DNA from: Xylocopilactobacillus apis
Lineage (GTDB): Bacteria; Bacillota; Bacilli; Lactobacillales; Lactobacillaceae
Direction of reading: 5' to 3'
DNA length: 64,000 bases
Assembly (NCBI RefSeq): GCF_033095965.1
Contig: NZ_AP026801.1
Coordinates: 2,084,001 to 2,148,000, forward strand
Positions 8,819-18,043 of this stretch are shown here, one piece after another (the stretch's first letter is position 1; each line of letters starts with the position of its first letter). The notes under the pieces were generated by a model that saw nothing but the letters and a program-made list of their open reading frames with translations, did no database searches and had not been told where the DNA came from. Position numbers and translations under genes: made by a program.

Positions 8819-9808
8819 ATCTAAATTAACTAAATGATCAACACCCTCGCCTTTTAAGAATTTATAGCTATCCTCTAAGCAATACTCAACCATATTTTGA
8901 ACTGCCGGTTCAGTATAAAAGGCAATGTGGGGAGTTACTGAAACATTAGGCATTTCAATAAGCTCTTTAAGCATCGGATTATCATAACCATTTTGGCGAT
9001 CAACGCCAAATATTCCTGCTTCATCTTCAATCGTATCGATTGCAGCTCCGGCAATTTCATGATTTTTTAATGCTTCAATTAAATCTTTAGTATTAACAAT
9101 GCCCCCACGAGCCATATTTAGGAATAATGCTGAATTTTTCATTTGTTTAAAAGTATTTTGATCAATCATATGTTTAGTATCATCGGTCAACTGCATATGC
9201 ACTGTTATAATATCGGCATTTTTAATTAATTCATCATAACTGACATACTTAACAGGATCTTCAGGATTAGGCTTTTTATACGGGTCATAGCCAATTACTT
9301 CTGAACCCAAAGCTTTAAATAAACTCGCAACGGTCATTCCAATTCTACCAACACCAATTACGCCAACTGTCAGCTGGTGAATCTCTTTAGATTCAAGACC
9401 TTCAAATGAGAAATCTCCCCGGCTTTCACGATCTTCAACAATTCCAATATGTCTTAGTAAGTGCATTGCTTGAGTTAAAACTAACTCGCCAATTGAACGG
9501 GTGGAATATCCGGGCACGTTTGATACTGCCAGATGATATTTCTTTGCTAAAGCAAGGTTCACTGTGTCATATCCGGTTGATCGAAGAGAGATAATTTTAA
9601 TCCCAAAATCTGCCAGTTTCTGATAGATTACTTCTGAATCAATTGGTGCCTGCTGTAAGACGCTGATTCCATCATAACCTTTGACATCATCAACGGTGTT
9701 TTCAGTTAGAAGTTCTGGACGGGTAGTAATTTCAACTTGATTTTCTTTTCCCCACTTTTCAGCCCATTCTATTTCATCTTGTCTTGTACCAAACATCAAA
9801 AATTTCAT
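8816..9808 (-). CDS. D-2-hydroxyacid dehydrogenase (D-lactate / D-2-hydroxyisocaproate type)
   Basis: The 330-residue NAD-dependent enzyme has the substrate Arg in LRSTGYD, the Rossmann motif GVGRIGMTV, NMARGGIVNT, the catalytic Glu in DTIEDEAGIFG, and the catalytic His in TPHIAFYT. This is the D-LDH/HicD/VanH branch that reduces 2-oxoacids such as pyruvate or branched 2-oxo acids to the D-hydroxyacid in the cytoplasm. Which substrate is preferred cannot be read from the sequence. It is a single-gene unit with an AAAAGGAGTGG ribosome binding site, and a TATAAT-like box lies at about 9835-9840 on the minus strand. Confidence 0.92.
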   Translation of the reverse strand: MKFLMFGTRQDEIEWAEKWGKENQVEITTRPELLTENTVDDVKGYDGISVLQQAPIDSEVIYQKLADFGIKIISLRSTGYDTVNLALAKKYHLAVSNVPGYSTRSIGELVLTQAMHLLRHIGIVEDRESRGDFSFEGLESKEIHQLTVGVIGVGRIGMTVASLFKALGSEVIGYDPYKKPNPEDPVKYVSYDELIKNADIITVHMQLTDDTKHMIDQNTFKQMKNSALFLNMARGGIVNTKDLIEALKNHEIAGAAIDTIEDEAGIFGVDRQNGYDNPMLKELIEMPNVSVTPHIAFYTEPAVQNMVEYCLEDSYKFLKGEGVDHLVNLD

Positions 9809-9842
9809 CTAAATTACCACTCCTTTTTTATTTAATTATAAG

Positions 9843-9872
9843 AAAAAAGACACTAACAATATAGTGTCTTTG
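9843..9872 (-). terminator. Terminator after the amidase gene
   Basis: Read on the minus strand, GACACTA and TAGTGTC pair around a short AT-rich loop and are followed by TTTTTTC. It lies just past the amidase stop and overlaps the region expected to hold the dehydrogenase promoter. Confidence 0.8.
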
Positions 9873-9892
9873 AGAAGTCTTAAAAATTAGTT

Positions 9893-11611
9893 TTAGTATT
9901 TGATTGCAACATCAGTTCCTTTTACCCACTGATAATTGCCAACGCTATACCATTTATTACCGTCAACTGTAGTTACAATTGTCTTATATTTCCAAGCACT
10001 CTTCCTTGGTAAAACTTTTGGACTGTTAACATTAACGTTATTTCCATCTGGATAAGCATACAATGGAGCACCTTTTGGATTGTTAACTACAACAACGCCT
10101 GCCTGTTTAGACATTTCTTTTGTGTAAATGCCACCAATAAAATGAATTGTTGAACTAGGAACATAGCCAATCGTATCAAACCCATTAACACTTAGATTAG
10201 CATACAATTCACCTTTGATTGCTTTAGTTCCTAAGCAGTAAACTACTGATCCCTCACGAGTAAAGTTGCCATTTTTCGTTAAACCTGATTCCAAAAGCCA
10301 AGAGGTTGGAGAAGATTCATTAACCGTTACTGATGCCGGAATTTGTTCTCCTTTTTTATCAGGGACAGCTGGTCTGCCTTTAATGGTGGAAATCTGTTGA
10401 GCATCGAGGCTGTTTTTTAAGGAAGCGTGTGTATTTTCAACCCACATGAACGGCTTACCGTTCTTATTATCATTAAGTAAATAGAAAATCCGACCACTTG
10501 TTGTTTTAGCAATTGTTCTGATGCTGTATGAATAAGGTCCACTAATATCGCTGGCTTTAAACCCATTATTCATTAAGTAGTATAAAGGTGCATTGTCATT
10601 AAGATAAGCAATGTTTTGAACAGGAGTTTGAATTGCCACCGAATCATTTCCCGCTAATGACAACTGACCGGCCTTAACCCAAGCCATTGCGCTGCCATTG
10701 TTGCTTAATAAAGTATAAATACCATTATTAGCTGTCTTCACAATTGAAGTTGCCTGATAAGTATTTCCTACGTACTGATTAGCACTGCCGCCAGGTACGA
10801 TTCCTGCGTTAGTTTTGTAATAAAATTGTTGGTTGCTTGCTTTAGCTGTTACAGTGTCTGTTTCTGAAATACTTGCTTGACTAGCAACTTTTTCAGCAGT
10901 CTGACCTTTGTTAGCACCCAAATTATTATATTTGTGTTGAACTAATTGGAAGAACTGATCCATTGAATAGCCCCAAGAGCTAAAGTATCCAGTCGGATCA
11001 CTATGATTAGTTCCACCTAAAAGGTTAGAAACCGCATTATGTGACCAAACAGTTCCTGATCCAGTATGGGTTGCATTAGTAACAGGTAGGTTATATTTTT
11101 TAAGTAAATAAGCTACATAATATGCGTCGTTGTTAACTGAACGAGCAAAATTATCCAGTGTTTTCTCACGGCATAATTCAATTGAAATATAACGTGCATT
11201 GGCAACTGGTCCTGCTCCCCAGCAAGTTAAATCAGTGCTCGCTGTATTTATGATTTGTGAATGATCAACGAAAGCATGAACATATGCTTCTCGACCAGGA
11301 ACATTCCAATTATTCGATTCATAAGCAATTTCATTTAGAATCGTAGAATTATTATTAGCTGTTTCATGAACTACGATTCCTTCTGGCTTACCAACCCCTT
11401 TGCGGTAAGCAGAGCCAACGCCCCAAAATGGAGTTTTACGAGTTTGGATTGTTGGATTAGAAAAATTGTGCTGCATGATGTATGTGTTGATATCAACTCC
11501 GGCTGCCTGAGTCCGCTCTTCACTCTTATTAGCAACTGGAAACAAAATTGTTGCCATGATGATCAGCGCAGAAAAAACAGCGGTTGTCTTGGTAATAATC
11601 TTTTTGTGCAT
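9893..11611 (-). CDS. Secreted N-acetylmuramoyl-L-alanine amidase with SLAP/SH3-like repeats
   Basis: The 572-residue product starts at ATG 11611. The frame extends 13 codons further upstream, but AAAAAGGAGTT sits at the right distance from 11611. A signal peptide (TTAVFSALIIMATILF, cut near TQAAG) precedes an Amidase_2 domain (about 35-220) with zinc-type His residues in GIVVHETAN and NHSDPTGYF. The remainder holds four or more related beta-rich repeats of about 70-80 residues, like GW/SLAP wall-binding domains. It cleaves the bond between muramic acid and L-Ala at the cell surface, as an autolysin. It stands alone with its own terminator. Confidence 0.92.
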   Translation of the reverse strand: MHKKIITKTTAVFSALIIMATILFPVANKSEERTQAAGVDINTYIMQHNFSNPTIQTRKTPFWGVGSAYRKGVGKPEGIVVHETANNNSTILNEIAYESNNWNVPGREAYVHAFVDHSQIINTASTDLTCWGAGPVANARYISIELCREKTLDNFARSVNNDAYYVAYLLKKYNLPVTNATHTGSGTVWSHNAVSNLLGGTNHSDPTGYFSSWGYSMDQFFQLVQHKYNNLGANKGQTAEKVASQASISETDTVTAKASNQQFYYKTNAGIVPGGSANQYVGNTYQATSIVKTANNGIYTLLSNNGSAMAWVKAGQLSLAGNDSVAIQTPVQNIAYLNDNAPLYYLMNNGFKASDISGPYSYSIRTIAKTTSGRIFYLLNDNKNGKPFMWVENTHASLKNSLDAQQISTIKGRPAVPDKKGEQIPASVTVNESSPTSWLLESGLTKNGNFTREGSVVYCLGTKAIKGELYANLSVNGFDTIGYVPSSTIHFIGGIYTKEMSKQAGVVVVNNPKGAPLYAYPDGNNVNVNSPKVLPRKSAWKYKTIVTTVDGNKWYSVGNYQWVKGTDVAIKY

Positions 11612-11744
11612 TAAAAATATAACTCCTTTTTCCCTATCCAAATTAAACATTTAACTTAATTCTATCAATTTTCAAAAAAAATTCCTTATTTGTAACCAAA
11701 TAGTAATAGTGAGATTTAGAAAAAAGTTTTTTAAATAATGAAAT

Positions 11745-12383
11745 TTACTTTTGCCAGCCCCAGTTTTGAAAATCAATCTCTCCTTTTTTTATTTTCCCAA
11801 CATAAGGGTTGCCTGCAACATAAAAACGCCATTCCCTGCTCCCGCTTGAACCGTTTAGATTAACCCCAATGCGAGGAGTTGAAATAATATTTAAAGGAAT
11901 CCGTGCATCTTCAAGATCAATAGTAAGATCTGAACATTTTGAAATTAGTTCGAAATTTCGACTCCGATCTTGAATGCCATATGCCTGCATCAATTTAGCT
12001 GGACCGTTGGTTAGTTCAAACTCATTTTTAATCGGCCGGTTCATCTTCATTAATTCAATTCCCTCAGCAGGTTCAACGGCCCGCACCAAAATCCCTTCTG
12101 GCTCCTCCTTGTCTTGAGTGACAACATCAAAGAGAAAGTGTTGACGTCTTTGATAAATGTAAATTACGCCCGCTTCATGATAAAGCGGCTCATTAAAAGA
12201 ACTTCTTCTTCCTTGATAGGCGTGAGCAGCTGAATCATTTTCTCCCAAATAACTTTCTGCCTCCACAATCCAGCCTGAAATAACTCCGGTTGGAGAATTA
12301 TAAACCAATTTTTTGCCCAAAAGTTCTTTCGTAATTTTTGTCGTTGGGCGGCCCTTAAAAAAAGATGCATTAATTCGTTGCAT
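11745..12383 (-). CDS. mpg: DNA-3-methyladenine glycosylase (AAG/MPG family)
   Basis: The 212-residue protein has the family core ESYLGENDSAAHAYQGRR, whose Glu is the catalytic base, and the block LTNGPAKLMQAYGI. It excises alkylated or deaminated purines from DNA in base-excision repair. Length is typical. It is a monocistronic gene divergent from the HAD phosphatase, with only about 58 bases between them. Confidence 0.94.
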   Translation of the reverse strand: MQRINASFFKGRPTTKITKELLGKKLVYNSPTGVISGWIVEAESYLGENDSAAHAYQGRRSSFNEPLYHEAGVIYIYQRRQHFLFDVVTQDKEEPEGILVRAVEPAEGIELMKMNRPIKNEFELTNGPAKLMQAYGIQDRSRNFELISKCSDLTIDLEDARIPLNIISTPRIGVNLNGSSGSREWRFYVAGNPYVGKIKKGEIDFQNWGWQK

Positions 12384-12441
12384 AAAATTCTATTTTTCCT
12401 TATGATTGCTATATTAATTTGATAGGAATATGGTACTACTA

Positions 12442-13266
12442 ATGACAAAAATCAAGCTAGTCGCAATTGATATTGATGACACTTTATTAAATTCTAAACA
12501 TCATGTTTTGGCTTCAACCAAAGAAGCAGTTAAAAAAGCAGCCGGACTTGGGGTGAAGGTTGTTTTATGTTCAGGACGCGCCTTAGCAGGTGTGATGCCA
12601 TTTTTAAAAGAACTTGGCTTAACTAAGCCAGATCAGCTGGTCGCTACGTGCAACGGTGGAATTATTATGAACTTAGCCGGTGAAATAATTAGTAAACACG
12701 TTTTACAAACTAGCGATTTTGACAAAATCAGATCATTTTGTGATAACCATCACGTCAACTACAATGCACTTGATGACCAAAGTATGCTTTATACAACCAA
12801 CCATCAAATCAATTGGTACACCATAACTCAAGCAGATGAGAATAAAGACGGAATTGTAATTCTAGACGAGAAAGATCTGCCAATTAACTTTACTTTAGTT
12901 AAAGTTGTCATGACGGGTGTTCCTGATCTCTTGGACCAAGTCGAAGTTGATTTAAGAAAAGAATTTTCAAACGGTTATTATATCGTTAGATCAATGAGAC
13001 CATTTTTAGAAATCGCCAACCCTAATGCAAACAAAGGAACTGCCGTATCAGACCTAACTGATTACTTAAATTTAGCGCCTGAAGAAGTAATGGTAATCGG
13101 AGATGAGTTAAACGATCTGCCGATGTTTAAATTTGCGGGAACTGCAGTCGCAATGGGAAATGCTAACCCAGATTTAAAAGAACATGCGACTTATGTGACT
13201 TCTGACAATGATCATGACGGAATTGCCCAGGCTTTTGAGAAATTTATTTTAAACGCTGAGAATTAA
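12442..13266 (+). CDS. Cof-type HAD phosphatase
   Basis: The protein has 274 residues from ATG 12442. An alternative ATG at 12430 would add four residues; neither has an ideal ribosome binding site, and MTKIKLVAIDIDDTLL is the usual family start. HAD motif I is DIDDTLL, motif II SGRALAGV, and motif III/IV GDELNDLPMF. A C2-type cap lies between. Members hydrolyse small phosphorylated metabolites such as sugar phosphates; the substrate is unknown here. A short unidentified gene follows 31 bases downstream. Confidence 0.93.
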   Translation: MTKIKLVAIDIDDTLLNSKHHVLASTKEAVKKAAGLGVKVVLCSGRALAGVMPFLKELGLTKPDQLVATCNGGIIMNLAGEIISKHVLQTSDFDKIRSFCDNHHVNYNALDDQSMLYTTNHQINWYTITQADENKDGIVILDEKDLPINFTLVKVVMTGVPDLLDQVEVDLRKEFSNGYYIVRSMRPFLEIANPNANKGTAVSDLTDYLNLAPEEVMVIGDELNDLPMFKFAGTAVAMGNANPDLKEHATYVTSDNDHDGIAQAFEKFILNAEN

Positions 13267-13297
13267 TGCTAAAGAAATTACGACTAGAAATAAAGTT

Positions 13298-13654
13298 GTG
13301 ATCCAATTTTTATCTAAAGACATTGTCAAAGTTCTTAATGATTACACCGCCTTTTATATTGTAGTTAAAAATCGTTTTTATAATTTAATTGATGAAGATA
13401 TTTTCTATGAAATAGAGCGTGATATTTCTTCAATCGAAGCTCTTGAACAGTGTAAAAAAAGAGGCATTGAATATCTGATGAAAACAGACGATGAATCAAT
13501 GGACTCGATTATTGAAATTTTATTTTATGCTCAAAAGCATCAAATTTTTGATGACCATGCAATCACTGATGAAAAGCGAGAAGCTAAAATGACAATTTGT
13601 CGTAAAATCAGAAAACCACAACCTAATAATATTATTGAATTTAAACCAAAGTAA
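13298..13654 (+). CDS. Hypothetical protein, 118 residues
   Basis: The frame opens at a GTG with no clear ribosome binding site. The product is soluble, acidic in the middle and basic at the end (KRKI-type tail, ICRKIRKPQ). No motif is recognised. It lies between the HAD phosphatase and the dipeptidase on the same strand, so it is probably co-transcribed with the former. The frame is long and codon use looks coding. The true start could be further inside. Confidence 0.6.
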   Translation: MIQFLSKDIVKVLNDYTAFYIVVKNRFYNLIDEDIFYEIERDISSIEALEQCKKRGIEYLMKTDDESMDSIIEILFYAQKHQIFDDHAITDEKREAKMTICRKIRKPQPNNIIEFKPK

Positions 13655-13697
13655 ATACCGATATAGTAAAATGAAAAAGAAATTAAGGGAGGATTTT

Positions 13698-15116
13698 ATG
13701 AAACAACATACATCTTGTACAACAATTTTAGTCGGAAAAAAAGCTAGTTATGACGGATCAACCATGATTGCCCGCACTGAAGACAGCGGACCGGGCAGTT
13801 ACACTCACAAAAAATTTGTAGTTGTAAATCCCGAAGATCAGCCTCGTCACTACACTGCAAAAAATTCTAAAGTTAAGATTGATCTGCCAGACGATCCAAT
13901 GCGTTATACTTCCGTGCCTAATGCCGATCCAGAAATTGAAGGGATCTGGGGTGAAGCAGGCGTCAATTCAGATAATGTTGCAATGAGTGCAACTGAGACT
14001 ATTACAACTAATGAGCGCGTCCTTGGTGCTGATCCAATGGTTGAAGATGGAATTGGGGAAGAAGACCTCTTAACGATTGTTCTACCTTATATTCATTCTG
14101 CGCGCGAAGGTGTTGAACGAACTGGCAAACTTTTAGAAGAATTCGGTACTTATGAACATAATGGAATAGCATTTTCAGACGTTGATGAAGTTTGGTTCTT
14201 AGAAACTGTCGGCGGTCACCATTGGATCGCTCAACGTGTGCCGGATGATGCTTATGCAACAGTTCCTAACCAATTAGGCATTCAAGTGATTAAATTTGAT
14301 GATCCAGATAACTTTATGTATAGCAAGGACTTGCCTGAATGGATTGAAGAAAATCACTTAAATTTAGGTCATGATGATCAGTTAAATGCTCGTTTAGCAT
14401 TTGGCTCTCACTCTGATTCAGATCATCATTACAATACACCGCGTGCTTGGTTTATTCAGCGATTTTTAACACCAAGTATGCAGCAATATCCAATGAGTGA
14501 TACGATTCCTTTTTGCAATAAGCCATTTCGTAAAATTACCGTTGAAGATATTAAGTATGTTTTAAGCAGTCATTACCAAGACACTGCTTACGATCCTTAC
14601 GGCACTTTTGGCGCTTCTGATTTAAAACATGAATTTCGACCAATTGGAATTAACCGGACCAACGAGATGAGTATTTTGCAGATTCGCCCGGATGTCGACG
14701 AAGAATATCGTTCAATTCAGTGGCTCTCATTTGGTTCAATGCCGTTTAATACAATGATCCCTCTCTACACTAATGTCACAACTCAACCAGAAAGTCTCGC
14801 AAATACAACTGAAACACCTACGACTGAGAATTTCTACTGGATTAATCGGATTATGGCTGTAATTGCTGATCCACATTTTAAAGAAACTAGCCAAGATATT
14901 GCTAATTACCAAGAAAAAACAGTTGGCTTAGGTCATCAGATGATCAATTCTACTGATCAAAAAGCAAGCGAACATCAAGATGATCTGCAAGAGTTTTTGG
15001 CTTCGGCTAATCAAAAAATAGCTGATCAGGTCATGGACGAATCTCACAAACTGTTAGATCAATTGATCTTTACTGCCAGCAACCAAATGATCAACAAATT
15101 CTCAATGAGTGATTAA
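13698..15116 (+). CDS. pepD: C69-family dipeptidase
   Basis: The 472-residue protein starts at ATG 13698, preceded by GGGAGG. The open frame extends further upstream but overlaps the previous gene. The N-terminus MKQHTSCTTILVGKKAS resembles Lactobacillus PepD, where a short leader is removed to expose the Cys nucleophile (Cys7). DGSTMIARTEDSG, WGEAGVNSDN and ATETITTNERV are further family blocks. It hydrolyses a broad range of dipeptides in the cytoplasm as the last step of peptide use. It is followed almost directly by an SDR gene. Confidence 0.95.
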   Translation: MKQHTSCTTILVGKKASYDGSTMIARTEDSGPGSYTHKKFVVVNPEDQPRHYTAKNSKVKIDLPDDPMRYTSVPNADPEIEGIWGEAGVNSDNVAMSATETITTNERVLGADPMVEDGIGEEDLLTIVLPYIHSAREGVERTGKLLEEFGTYEHNGIAFSDVDEVWFLETVGGHHWIAQRVPDDAYATVPNQLGIQVIKFDDPDNFMYSKDLPEWIEENHLNLGHDDQLNARLAFGSHSDSDHHYNTPRAWFIQRFLTPSMQQYPMSDTIPFCNKPFRKITVEDIKYVLSSHYQDTAYDPYGTFGASDLKHEFRPIGINRTNEMSILQIRPDVDEEYRSIQWLSFGSMPFNTMIPLYTNVTTQPESLANTTETPTTENFYWINRIMAVIADPHFKETSQDIANYQEKTVGLGHQMINSTDQKASEHQDDLQEFLASANQKIADQVMDESHKLLDQLIFTASNQMINKFSMSD

Positions 15117-15117
15117 T

Positions 15118-15933
15118 ATGACTAAAAAAGTCGTTTTAATCACTGGCGCATCTTCTGGGATGGGCTTAGCTGCTGCCAAACTTTTTGCCAAAAAAGGCTG
15201 GATCGTCTATGCGGGTGCGCGCCGCGTTGAAAGAATGCAAGAATTAGAAGATTTCGGAATTAATGTGATGGCTCTTGACGTTACTAATAAAGAATCAGCT
15301 CGGATATTCGTTAACACCGCCAAAACTGAGCAGCAGCGCATTGATGTTTTAATCAATAATGCAGGATATGGCGAGTTTGGACCCATTGAAGATGTGTCGA
15401 TCGAAAAAGCTCAAAGTCAATTTGATGTCAATTTATTCGGTCTTGCTCAACTTACCCACTTTGTGCTGCCAATCATGCGACGTCAGCACGCTGGCAGAAT
15501 CATTAACGTTTCTTCGATCGCTGCCGATGTCTATTCTCCTTTTGGCGGTTGGTACTATAGTTCAAAAGCCGCTCTTAATCAGTGGAGTGATGTTCTAGAT
15601 AGTGAATCTGAGCGTTTCGGCATTCGCAGTATCGTTATCCAGCCAGGAACTACTCGTTCGCAGTGGTCGACAATTGCTTTTCAAAACGGATTTGATAATT
15701 TACAAAAGGACTCGCCTTATAGTCCGATAGGAAAAAGAGTTCAGAAAGTTTTTGATAAATTCATCAATTTAACACAAGCAACCGCTGAAGATGTAGCTCA
15801 TGTGTTCTATCACGCTGCAACTGATCCAAGACCAAAATATCGCTATTATACCCATTTTAGCGATCACGCAGTAGTATCTTTTGTCCGTCACTTTCCTCGT
15901 ACTTATCACTACATTGTCAAAAATCTATTTTAA
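15118..15933 (+). CDS. Short-chain dehydrogenase/reductase
   Basis: The 271-residue protein starts at ATG 15118, one base after the pepD stop; a GTG nine bases earlier overlaps pepD. It has the NAD(P) motif TGASSGMG, NNAGYG, the catalytic Ser (NVSSIA) and the YYSSK Tyr/Lys pair. The ARR after the second strand suggests NADPH preference. The C-terminus (KYRYYTHFSDH) is like the YusZ/oxidoreductase branch. The substrate is unknown. A strong terminator follows at once. Confidence 0.93.
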   Translation: MTKKVVLITGASSGMGLAAAKLFAKKGWIVYAGARRVERMQELEDFGINVMALDVTNKESARIFVNTAKTEQQRIDVLINNAGYGEFGPIEDVSIEKAQSQFDVNLFGLAQLTHFVLPIMRRQHAGRIINVSSIAADVYSPFGGWYYSSKAALNQWSDVLDSESERFGIRSIVIQPGTTRSQWSTIAFQNGFDNLQKDSPYSPIGKRVQKVFDKFINLTQATAEDVAHVFYHAATDPRPKYRYYTHFSDHAVVSFVRHFPRTYHYIVKNLF

Positions 15934-15935
15934 CG

Positions 15936-15969
15936 AAAAACCGAAGATGCATAAGTCTTCGGTTTTTTT
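15936..15969 (+). terminator. Strong intrinsic terminator after the pepD-SDR unit
   Basis: AAAAACCGAAGA and TCTTCGGTTTTTTT form a 12-bp stem with an 8-base loop. The A and T tracts make it usable in both directions. Confidence 0.93.
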
Positions 15970-16102
15970 GTGTTGTTTAAAATAACCTTATATTAAAAAA
16001 GGATTAATGATTATTTGATCATTTAATATTTTTCCCTTATGCTTAGCGACAAAAATGGCTTGTCAATTTTTTTACATTTTTTGTAAATAGAAAGGATCTG
16101 AA

Positions 16103-16537
16103 ATGACAAAATACCACATTAAAGACGTTAGTGAAACTATGGGAATCAGTGTCTATACCTTACGATATTATGAGAAGATTGGCGTTCTATCATTTGTTAA
16201 ACGTGACGAAAACGGAGTAAGAGAATTTGAACCTCGTGATTTAGTCACCTTAAACACTATTGAATGTCTGAAAAAAACTGATATGCCGTTAAAAGATATC
16301 AAAAACTATCTTAATTTAATCGATGATGGAATAAGCTCAGCCGATGAACGACTTCAAATGTTTGTTGACCAAAAATAAAAAGTTACTGAAAAAATTAAAG
16401 ACTTAGAAAACTCGCTCAAAACAATTAATATGAAGATTAACTACTATACGGAGGTCATCAAAAAAGGAACCCTAGATGTCTGTCAAGAAGAGCGAAGTAA
16501 TTTCGCCAAAGAACTGATTTCCTGCAAAAATAAATAA
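16103..16537 (+). pseudogene. MerR-family regulator interrupted by an in-frame TAA
   Basis: The first 91 codons encode a MerR winged helix-turn-helix (ISVYTLRYYEKIGVL, REFEPRDLVTLN, CLKKTDMPLKDI). TAA at 16376-16378 ends the frame, yet the same frame continues without a stop to TAA 16535-16537. That part reads as the expected coiled-coil dimer helix (VTEKIKDLENSLKTI, TEVIKKGTLDVCQEER) of AdhR/YyaN-type regulators. One base change (for example AAA or CAA to TAA) explains it. The truncated protein keeps the DNA-binding half but loses most of the dimer helix. An AAAGGAT ribosome binding site is present. It may be a real inactivation or a sequencing error. Confidence 0.85.
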
Positions 16538-16554
16538 AAATTTAAAATAATCCC

Positions 16555-16585
16555 TTGCGCTAGACTAAACTCTAGCGCTTATTAT
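16555..16585 (+). promoter_or_regulatory. MerR-type promoter/operator with 19-bp spacer
   Basis: TTGCGC (16555-16560) and TATTAT (16580-16585) are 19 bases apart, the over-long spacer typical of MerR-controlled promoters. A perfect 8-bp inverted repeat, GCGCTAGA (16557-16564) and TCTAGCGC (16571-16578), fills the spacer. It lies immediately before the flavodoxin-hydrolase genes and just after the broken merR gene. The hairpin plus T run could also act as a merR terminator. Confidence 0.8.
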
Positions 16586-16616
16586 TTTTTTGGAAGGAAA
16601 AATAATAGACAAGAGG

Positions 16617-17042
16617 GTGATAAAAATAGAAATTATATTTGTTAATGCCAGTCAGAATAAATCTGGTAATACTAGCCGGATGGGAGAAAAATACCTCCAA
16701 GGCAAAGCTTACGAACAGATGAATCTGGTTGATTACAAAATCTATCAACTTAATCAAAATTATTCCGACGATCAATTCGAACAAGCTTTTTCACAACTAA
16801 ACAAAGCAGACTGGATTGTTCTTGGAACGCCAGTTTATTGGCATGATATGAGTGCTTACCTAAAGACACTTTTAGAACGACTTTCACAAGACTCTCATTT
16901 TGATGATTTAAGCGGTAAACGCATTTCAGTGTTAATTCAAGGAAGCGATCCAAGCGATACGATTAAACCTGTTACAAACATTATTAAAAGATTTGCAAAT
17001 TCTGCAAGAATGGAATTTGTTGATGCAATGGAGGATTTTTAA
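16617..17042 (+). CDS. Flavodoxin-like NAD(P)H-dependent oxidoreductase
   Basis: The product is about 141 residues from GTG 16617. The frame is open from a TTG at 16590, so the start is uncertain; GGAAGGA lies at 16592-16598 and AAGAGG directly before the GTG. The flavodoxin fold is shown by FVNASQNKSGNTSRM (phosphate loop), ADWIVLGTPVYWHDMSAYLKT (the flavin-site loop of the FMN-reductase/MdaB group) and ISVLIQGSDPSD. It is the first gene behind the MerR-type promoter and is followed two bases later by the hydrolase. A role in electrophile or quinone stress is a guess from the context. Confidence 0.82.
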   Translation: MIKIEIIFVNASQNKSGNTSRMGEKYLQGKAYEQMNLVDYKIYQLNQNYSDDQFEQAFSQLNKADWIVLGTPVYWHDMSAYLKTLLERLSQDSHFDDLSGKRISVLIQGSDPSDTIKPVTNIIKRFANSARMEFVDAMEDF

Positions 17043-17044
17043 CT

Positions 17045-18031
17045 ATGACCACAAATAAATTTGGTTTAGTCTATGAAGATGCAATAACTGAAAACAAACC
17101 CGGTAAAGTTAACATTCATCCCGTTAATTATCTTGCTAATGGAGTAAAAGCTGCAGCAAACGTTTATACTCCAGCAGATTACGATGAATCATCAGAAAAA
17201 TTATATCCAGCTGTTACCGTTGCCCACCCAAATGGTGGAGTTAAAGAACAAGTAGCCGGACTTTTCGCTCAAAAGTTGGCAGAAAACGGCTATATTGCTA
17301 TTGCTGCAGATGCTTCTTATCAAGGAGCTAGCGACGGATTACCTCGTAATACCGATCGTCCTAGTAATCGAATCGAAGACATTAGAGCAATGGCTGACTT
17401 TTTAGATACATTCCCTGGCGTTGACCCTAAACGAATCGGTACTTTAGGGATCTGCGGAGGAGGTGGTTATACCATTGAAGCAGCAAAAACCGATAAACGA
17501 CTAAAAGCTGTTGCAACAATCAGTATGTTCAATTCTGGAAGAGTTCGCCGCAACGGCTTTAAAGATTCACAGCTTGATTCAGTACAAGAACGGCTTAGAC
17601 AAGCAGCTGATGCTAGAATCCAGGAAATATTAGGAAACGATGTTCAATATACCGGTGAAATGGCAAAAATGACTGACGAAGAGCTAGCTGCTCTACCGTT
17701 TGATCTTTATCGTGATGGTTATGACTACTATCAAGTAACTCATAAACACCCAAATTCAACGGGCCGTTATCCGGTCAGTAATTTAATTTATTTAGCTGAA
17801 TTTGATGCTGAAGATCACGCCGATTTAATTGACCAGCCTTTATTAATGATGGCAGGTGATCAGGCTGATACTCTTTATATGACAGAAGCAGTTTATGATA
17901 AAGCCACTGGAACTGATAACAAAGAACTGTTTTTAATCAAAGGTGCAAAACATATTGATACTTATTGGAAGCACCCTTATGTCGATCAAGAAGCTGACAA
18001 ATTAATCGAATTTTACGAAAAAAATCTTTAG
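17045..18031 (+). CDS. Alpha/beta hydrolase, dienelactone-hydrolase-like
   Basis: The 328-residue protein has the alpha/beta hydrolase fold. The nucleophile elbow is GICGGGGY, so Cys replaces the usual Ser as in dienelactone hydrolases and YcjY-like proteins. VTVAHPNGGVKEQ forms the oxyanion loop, and a late GAKHIDTYW supplies the His; an Asp is likely in MAGDQADT. The substrate is unknown. It follows the flavodoxin gene by two bases and precedes the secreted flavodoxin-like gene, forming one MerR-controlled unit. A good AATGGAGG precedes it. Confidence 0.88.
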   Translation: MTTNKFGLVYEDAITENKPGKVNIHPVNYLANGVKAAANVYTPADYDESSEKLYPAVTVAHPNGGVKEQVAGLFAQKLAENGYIAIAADASYQGASDGLPRNTDRPSNRIEDIRAMADFLDTFPGVDPKRIGTLGICGGGGYTIEAAKTDKRLKAVATISMFNSGRVRRNGFKDSQLDSVQERLRQAADARIQEILGNDVQYTGEMAKMTDEELAALPFDLYRDGYDYYQVTHKHPNSTGRYPVSNLIYLAEFDAEDHADLIDQPLLMMAGDQADTLYMTEAVYDKATGTDNKELFLIKGAKHIDTYWKHPYVDQEADKLIEFYEKNL

Positions 18032-18043
18032 GAGAATTATAAA

